A stretch of 7,858 nt of DNA from Pseudomonadota bacterium (GTDB lineage Bacteria > BMS3Abin14). Each line of letters starts with the position of its first letter. Position 1 is the stretch's first letter. Under the pieces are notes generated by a model. The model did no database searches and was not told the origin of the DNA. It saw only the letters and a program-made list of their open reading frames with translations. Made by a program: the position numbers and the translations under genes. Positions 4,252-7,858 of the stretch are shown in pieces. Location: positions 1 through 7,858 of the forward strand of contig QIFJ01000272.1 in assembly GCA_003229755.1 (NCBI GenBank), read 5' to 3'.

Positions 4252-6525
4252 ATGAATGTGATCATCACTGACAAGTCACGCTGCCGCAAGGCCTATGCAT
4301 GTGTGCGCGTATGCCCTGTAAACGCCATCCGTGTCCAGGATGACGGCATTGTTATCTCCAGGGAACGGTGTATCATGTGCGGCGACTGCATCGACGCCTG
4401 CAGCCAGGGATCCATCCGCATGGTCAATACCCTTTCGAATATGGAAGAATGTCTGGCCGCTCCCGAGCCTACCGTTTTACTCCTGGATCCAAACTGGCCT
4501 GTCGCATTTCCCGACCTGTCTCCACAGGACCTGGATTCGGCCCTCAAAGAGGCAGGTTTCGCCGACGTTCAATCGTCCTACCTGGCTGTGGAATACGTAT
4601 TTCGCGCCTACAGTAAGATTCTTGACGAACGGCAGGGGCCTCTTATTGGTTCGTTGTGTCTCATTACCAGCACGTATATTGAGAAGCATACTCCCGGGCT
4701 TGTCCCCTACATGGTACCGGTTGTCCCGCCCGCGGTGGCAACGGCGAGGTATGTAAGGAACAGGTCTGAAACGCCCACTAAAGTCGTCCTGGCTACATCA
4801 TGTCTTGCCACAAAAAACATCCCCGAGACACCCGGGCTGGAGGGGAACCTGGACGCCGTCATCACCCACCGCGAGCTTAAGGAATGGCTTAAGCAAAATG
4901 TCGGCGACCTGCATACAGAAAAACCCTACAACTACAGATCAACCCTCCTTGCCGGAGCCCAGTATTGGCTGTCCCAGGATTTTCTCGCAAGGCTCGTACC
5001 GGGAGGCGCGTCACCACGGTCACGTATCCTTGCCGTCTCCGGTGCGGAAAGGACTCTGGCTTTTCTGGATGAGGTTCACAACGGCACTTTCCAGCCGGGC
5101 CTTGCCGTAGTCAAGTATTGCAGTATACAGGTGGACTCCCACGCCGTTGATACGCCTTTAACCCTCTTCCAGCGTCAGGACCTTATGGCCCGCGTTGAGG
5201 AGGAAGCTGCCGCCCTGCCGATGTCCCTGCCTGATGAAGAGGTGGGACTTGATCTCACCTGGACATTCGTAGACCGTTCAGCTGATTTCGGGGAGCCTGC
5301 ACCCGAGATCGTTCAACAGGTACTCAATGACATAGGGATGCATATACCGGAGGATGAACTGGACTGCGGTGCCTGCGGATTTACCACATGCCGTGAAAAG
5401 GCCGTTGCCGTCACCCAGGGCCTGGCCAAGCTGGAAATGTGCCTCCCGTATCTCATCCGCAACCTTTCGAGCAGCAACGAGGAATTGACACAGAAATATC
5501 AGATTATTCAGAAACAGCTGGACGAGGCAACGACTTCAGCCAACATGATCGGAACATCCCACCAGATCCGCCAGGTCACCCAAGTGATAAGCAGGGTGGC
5601 CCCGACCCCCACTACGGTACTGATCCGCGGCGAAAGCGGCACCGGCAAGGAACTTGTCGCCAGGGCTATCCACCGAGCCAGCGACAGGTCTGACCGCCCC
5701 CTTATTGCTATCAACTGTACAGCCATTGCTGCAGGGTTACTCGACAGCGAACTTTTCGGTCATGTCAAGGGGGCCTTCACAGGCGCCACGGCAGACAAAA
5801 AGGGCTTGTTCGAGGAGGCCGACGGCGGGACTCTTTTCCTGGACGAGATCGGGGATATCTCTCTGGAGTTGCAGGCGAAACTGCTCAGAGCCCTCGATTC
5901 CGGTGAGATACGGCGTGTCGGCGACAGCCGATCGAAAGAGGTGGACGTTCGTCTTGTCGCTGCTACCAACAGAAACCTGGAAAAGGCCATCGAGAACCGG
6001 AAATTCCGGGAGGACCTGTATTACAGGATCAACACAATCACCATCAGGACACCGCCGCTCAGGGAGCGTAAGGAGGACATTCCGCTTCTGGCCGAGTATC
6101 TTCTCATTAAGGCATGCGCGAGGGTCAATAAGCAGGTCCACGGGATCTCGAAGACGGCAATGGAAATCATCGTGAGTTACAATTGGCCCGGAAATATTCG
6201 CGAACTGGAGAACGTCATCGAAAGAGCGGTTGTCCTTGCACCGTTGGTGGGTGAAAATATTTTCATCGAACCGGAGCATCTTCCCAAGGAACTGAAGGTG
6301 CCTCCCGAAGATATCGGCCCGGTAGAAATCGGTGCCGGGACCGACTACAAATCCATTCGCAACCGTTCCGTGGACGAAGTGGAAAAGAAGCTTCTGTTCC
6401 ACTACCTGAAAGCGGCCGGGGGAAATGTCAGCAAGGCCAGCGCCATGGCAAAAATCCCAAGAAGGACATTTTACCGGCTGATGGACAAGTTCAACATCCG
6501 AGGCCGGGACGTAATCAACTCCTGA
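4252..6525 (+). CDS. Sigma54-dependent activator with ferredoxin, [FeFe]-hydrogenase-like and Fe-S sensor domains
   Basis: The 757-residue product has, in order: a two-cluster ferredoxin domain (Cys11, 17, 21 with Ala14 at the usual second position; then Cys40, 43, 46, 50); an iron-hydrogenase large-subunit-like domain (~65-320) whose H-cluster motifs are degenerate; a C-x2-C-x4-C-x16-C iron-sulfur domain (Cys372, 375, 380, 397); a short coiled coil (~402-428); a sigma54 AAA+ domain (~430-665) with Walker A GESGTGKE (460-467), GAFTGA (507-512) and Walker B GTLFLDE (526-532); and a Fis-type HTH (~722-750). It should hydrolyse ATP to open sigma54 promoters, with the N-terminal half sensing redox or reductant state. 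The ATG at 4252 is preferred over TTG at 4240 because a weak GAAG lies 7 nt upstream and the ferredoxin fold starts right after. It probably shares a sigma54 transcript with the small gene upstream and is closed by a strong terminator. Domain calls are firm; ligand and targets are inferred. Confidence 0.92.
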   Translation: MNVIITDKSRCRKAYACVRVCPVNAIRVQDDGIVISRERCIMCGDCIDACSQGSIRMVNTLSNMEECLAAPEPTVLLLDPNWPVAFPDLSPQDLDSALKEAGFADVQSSYLAVEYVFRAYSKILDERQGPLIGSLCLITSTYIEKHTPGLVPYMVPVVPPAVATARYVRNRSETPTKVVLATSCLATKNIPETPGLEGNLDAVITHRELKEWLKQNVGDLHTEKPYNYRSTLLAGAQYWLSQDFLARLVPGGASPRSRILAVSGAERTLAFLDEVHNGTFQPGLAVVKYCSIQVDSHAVDTPLTLFQRQDLMARVEEEAAALPMSLPDEEVGLDLTWTFVDRSADFGEPAPEIVQQVLNDIGMHIPEDELDCGACGFTTCREKAVAVTQGLAKLEMCLPYLIRNLSSSNEELTQKYQIIQKQLDEATTSANMIGTSHQIRQVTQVISRVAPTPTTVLIRGESGTGKELVARAIHRASDRSDRPLIAINCTAIAAGLLDSELFGHVKGAFTGATADKKGLFEEADGGTLFLDEIGDISLELQAKLLRALDSGEIRRVGDSRSKEVDVRLVAATNRNLEKAIENRKFREDLYYRINTITIRTPPLRERKEDIPLLAEYLLIKACARVNKQVHGISKTAMEIIVSYNWPGNIRELENVIERAVVLAPLVGENIFIEPEHLPKELKVPPEDIGPVEIGAGTDYKSIRNRSVDEVEKKLLFHYLKAAGGNVSKASAMAKIPRRTFYRLMDKFNIRGRDVINS

Positions 6526-6618
6526 TGTCAGGATTCGGGTCAGCCACTGTTTCTGAAAACCAACCCCAATAATTTCTCGGGCATGACTTCGCCGCTTCAG
6601 GAAGGACGGGAGTAAAGC

Positions 6619-6647
6619 AAAAGCCCGCTCCTCAGAGCGGGCTTTTT
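6619..6647 (+). terminator. Rho-independent terminator after the regulator
   Basis: A perfect stem AAGCCCGCTC / GAGCGGGCTT with a 4-nt loop is followed by a T-rich tail, about 95 nt after the stop codon. On the minus strand the same stem is followed by TTTTGCTTT, so it may also stop transcription arriving from the GXGXG gene. Confidence 0.93.
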
Positions 6648-6706
6648 CTTCTAAAATTATGGGTTCTACCCGAGGCTCGCAAGAAGGGTTTAGATGCGAG
6701 GCCAGA

Positions 6707-6762
6707 AACTTGAGGAAACCAGAGACGTATATGGGCGCATACGTCGAGGATTTCCGAAAGTT
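6707..6762 (+). ncRNA. Symmetric 56-nt hairpin element with tandem G-A internal loop (unidentified)
   Basis: Three perfect stems are nested: AACTT/AAGTT, GGAAA/TTTCC and GACGTAT/ATACGTC, closed by an 8-nt loop. The first two are separated by GA opposite GA, and the second and third by a purine-rich 5x5 internal loop (CCAGA opposite GAGGA). Tandem G-A pairs form only in RNA read from the plus strand, which suggests a folded RNA on that strand. ATGC near 6694 and GCA near 6772 could extend the base. It lies between a terminator and the stop codon of the convergent GXGXG gene, 44 bp away. It may be a small RNA, a structured 3' element or a REP-like repeat; the RNA call is tentative. Confidence 0.45.
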
Positions 6763-6805
6763 GATAACGAAGCAGATGAATCCTTATTGCAGCCGCATAA
6801 TCCCC

Positions 6806-7621
6806 CTAATAGGCGTATAACATCCCATAAGGTCTGGTTGATTTCGGATACAACCTCCAGAACTGCTTTGTCATTACCCTCTGATACTTCTCCTCCAAAC
6901 CGAACTCCCGGCAGAAGTTGGTAACGTACTTCTCGATAACCTTCATCTCCTTTTCCGAAGGCTTTTCCATCCCCACTTCTGCGCCGATCTGTTCGATGTT
7001 CACCTTGCCGCGGATGTATATGTTCCCGCCGTGCATCCCCGTCCCGATGAAATACGACTGCCTGACGGGTGGGTTGTCCTCGTAGAATTTGTTCATGATG
7101 ATGATCCTGCCGCCCGCCATGTACTCACCGAAGAAATCCTGCATAGTACCGCCTATAACGATGGTGGGCACCTTTTTCTCATATTCCTTCATGTGTATCC
7201 CCACCCGGTACCCGACATTGCCCCGGATGTAAATCTCCCCTCCCCTCATACCGTAGCCGAGAACGTCCCCCGCACTGCCGTGTACGACTATTTTGCCGCA
7301 GTTCATAGTGTTCCCCGTGGCGTCCTGAGCGTTGCCGAACACCTCAATCTCCGGACCGTCCATAAAGGCCCCCATATCGGAACCCGGCGTACCGTAGACT
7401 CTGATCCTGATCTTGTCGCGCTCTGTATCCCACAGGTTTGTACCGATATAGCGCTGTCCGTAAACATTGTGAAGCTCAAACCTGCGGGCCCCCTCTTCGG
7501 CCAGACTGCGGATCTTCCGGTTCAGATCCTTGTAATACATTCCCGATGCATCGATCTTCACCCACTGCCTCGGGGATATGCCCTTCTTGTGATTCATCTT
7601 CCTGGCCTGTGCGGTATTCAT
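6806..7621 (-). CDS. Glutamate synthase GXGXG-domain subunit (split GltB, C-terminal domain)
   Basis: The 271-residue product carries the right-handed beta-helix GXGXG domain that forms the C-terminal part of full-length GltB and occurs as a separate subunit in archaeal-type enzymes. The repeating glycine pattern runs from about residue 77 to 205: GTPGSDMGAFM, VFGNAQDATGNTM, VHGSAGDVLGYGMRGGEIYIRG, VGYRVGIHM, IGGTMQDFFGEYMAGGRIII and GTGMHGGNIYIRG. In the whole enzyme this domain has a structural role, supporting the path between the glutaminase and FMN sites. The N-terminal ~75 residues and the last ~60 are less repetitive. The ATG has a GGGAG ribosome binding site 8 nt upstream, better than the alternative Met9. 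It follows a partial glutamate synthase-type gene by 47 bp, on the same strand, so the two likely form an operon. The FMN-domain gene at 1402-2994 is separated from it by the regulator. Confidence 0.9.
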   Translation of the reverse strand: MNTAQARKMNHKKGISPRQWVKIDASGMYYKDLNRKIRSLAEEGARRFELHNVYGQRYIGTNLWDTERDKIRIRVYGTPGSDMGAFMDGPEIEVFGNAQDATGNTMNCGKIVVHGSAGDVLGYGMRGGEIYIRGNVGYRVGIHMKEYEKKVPTIVIGGTMQDFFGEYMAGGRIIIMNKFYEDNPPVRQSYFIGTGMHGGNIYIRGKVNIEQIGAEVGMEKPSEKEMKVIEKYVTNFCREFGLEEKYQRVMTKQFWRLYPKSTRPYGMLYAY

Positions 7622-7633
7622 CTTTTTACTCCC

Positions 7634-7663
7634 GTTTAACGTTTAACCGCGCCTCAAGCGCGG
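7634..7663 (-). repeat. Heptad pair GTTTAAC and GC-rich hairpin between two glutamate synthase genes
   Basis: Two exact copies of GTTTAAC (7634-7647) abut a perfect 6-bp hairpin CCGCGC-CTCAA-GCGCGG (7647-7663). They fill most of the 47-bp gap before the ribosome binding site of the GXGXG gene. There is no T-tract, so read-through is expected; the hairpin could influence mRNA stability or translation. Confidence 0.5.
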
Positions 7664-7668
7664 CCTGC

Positions 7669-7858
7669 CTACTGCCCTGCTCCACGAATCCCCAGCGTCT
7701 CGAGCTCCCATTCCTCAAGACCGATGCCACGCAGCTGCAATCTGTTACCCCTGACCGATTCTATGGAGTTTATGCCGCCGCATCCCAGAAGTTCCTTGAT
7801 CTCCAGACTCCATGCGCGCAGCAGATTTATCAGACTCTGTGTGCCTATCTCGGGATTA
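7669..7858 (-). CDS. C-terminal end of a probable second FMN-type glutamate synthase protein (partial)
   Basis: Sixty-three codons and a TAG stop are visible; the rest lies beyond the right edge. The translation (PEIGTQSLINLLRAWSLEI, then KELLGCGGINSIESVRG, NRLQLRGIGLEEWELETLGI, ending RGAGQ) resembles the helical C-terminal tail of FMN-type glutamate synthase proteins, in which a helix of the form NLLxAWxxEIxELLG is followed by a short SIxSVRGNR-type segment. That assignment rests on remembered family appearance and position upstream of the GXGXG gene. An alternative is the C-terminus of a class II glutaminase-type subunit, which often heads such operons. Coding and frame are secure; the family is moderately so. 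Confidence 0.55.
   Translation of the reverse strand, partial: NPEIGTQSLINLLRAWSLEIKELLGCGGINSIESVRGNRLQLRGIGLEEWELETLGIRGAGQ

Noticed and set aside
5737..6402. 221-codon minus-strand frame opposite the AAA+ domain
   Set aside because: The opposite strand encodes an unmistakable sigma54 AAA+ domain with all motifs; the antisense frame is a by-product of its codon use.
6694..6924. 76-codon plus-strand frame near the convergent gene ends
   Set aside because: It runs through the symmetric hairpin element and into the end of the GXGXG gene, with no ribosome binding site.
7031..7639. 202-codon plus-strand frame opposite the GXGXG gene
   Set aside because: Shadow of a well-supported gene; no ribosome binding site and no family features.

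Overview
The window looks like a chromosomal segment from an anaerobic Gram-negative bacterium, most likely of the Desulfobacterota (deltaproteobacterial) type. This is an inference. It rests on a split, archaeal-type glutamate synthase made of separate FMN-domain and GXGXG-domain proteins, a sigma54 activator with ferredoxin and [FeFe]-hydrogenase-like sensor domains, sigma54-type promoters, and intergenic DNA rich in degenerate 7-bp and 8-bp tandem repeats. No RNA genes, CRISPR arrays, insertion sequences or phage genes are visible.

Layout. At 1-850 there are two small membrane-protein genes on the minus strand; the first runs off the window and lacks a clear start. From 850 to 1400 is repeat-rich intergenic DNA: heptad arrays, an octad array, a long inverted repeat, and a rho-independent terminator serving the next gene. 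At 1402-2994 (minus) is an FMN-type glutamate synthase domain protein with an N-terminal four-cysteine motif. Positions 2995-3887 are an AT-rich regulatory region. It carries a sigma54 promoter core pointing left toward the glutamate synthase gene, a near-consensus sigma54 promoter pointing right, two related 16-bp dyads and a perfect IHF-consensus match between them. At 3888-4073 (plus) is a 61-codon gene with a strong ribosome binding site. Positions 4058-4238 hold three hairpins, followed at 4252-6525 (plus) by a large sigma54-dependent activator. A strong terminator at 6619-6647 ends it. An unusual 56-nt symmetric hairpin element lies at 6707-6762. The minus-strand gene 6806-7621 encodes a GXGXG-domain glutamate synthase subunit, preceded by the 3' end (7669-7858) of what is probably a second FMN-type glutamate synthase gene.

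How the parts may work together. The regulator has two ferredoxin clusters, a degenerate hydrogenase H-domain, a C-x2-C-x4-C-x16-C iron-sulfur domain, an intact AAA+ sigma54-activating domain with GAFTGA, and a Fis-type HTH. It sits beside two divergent sigma54 promoter cores that flank shared dyads. The simplest model is a redox- or ferredoxin-responsive activator that controls its own transcript (small protein plus regulator) and the divergent glutamate synthase-like flavoprotein. This would link reductant status to nitrogen assimilation. The domain content and promoter cores are read from sequence; the regulatory links are inference.
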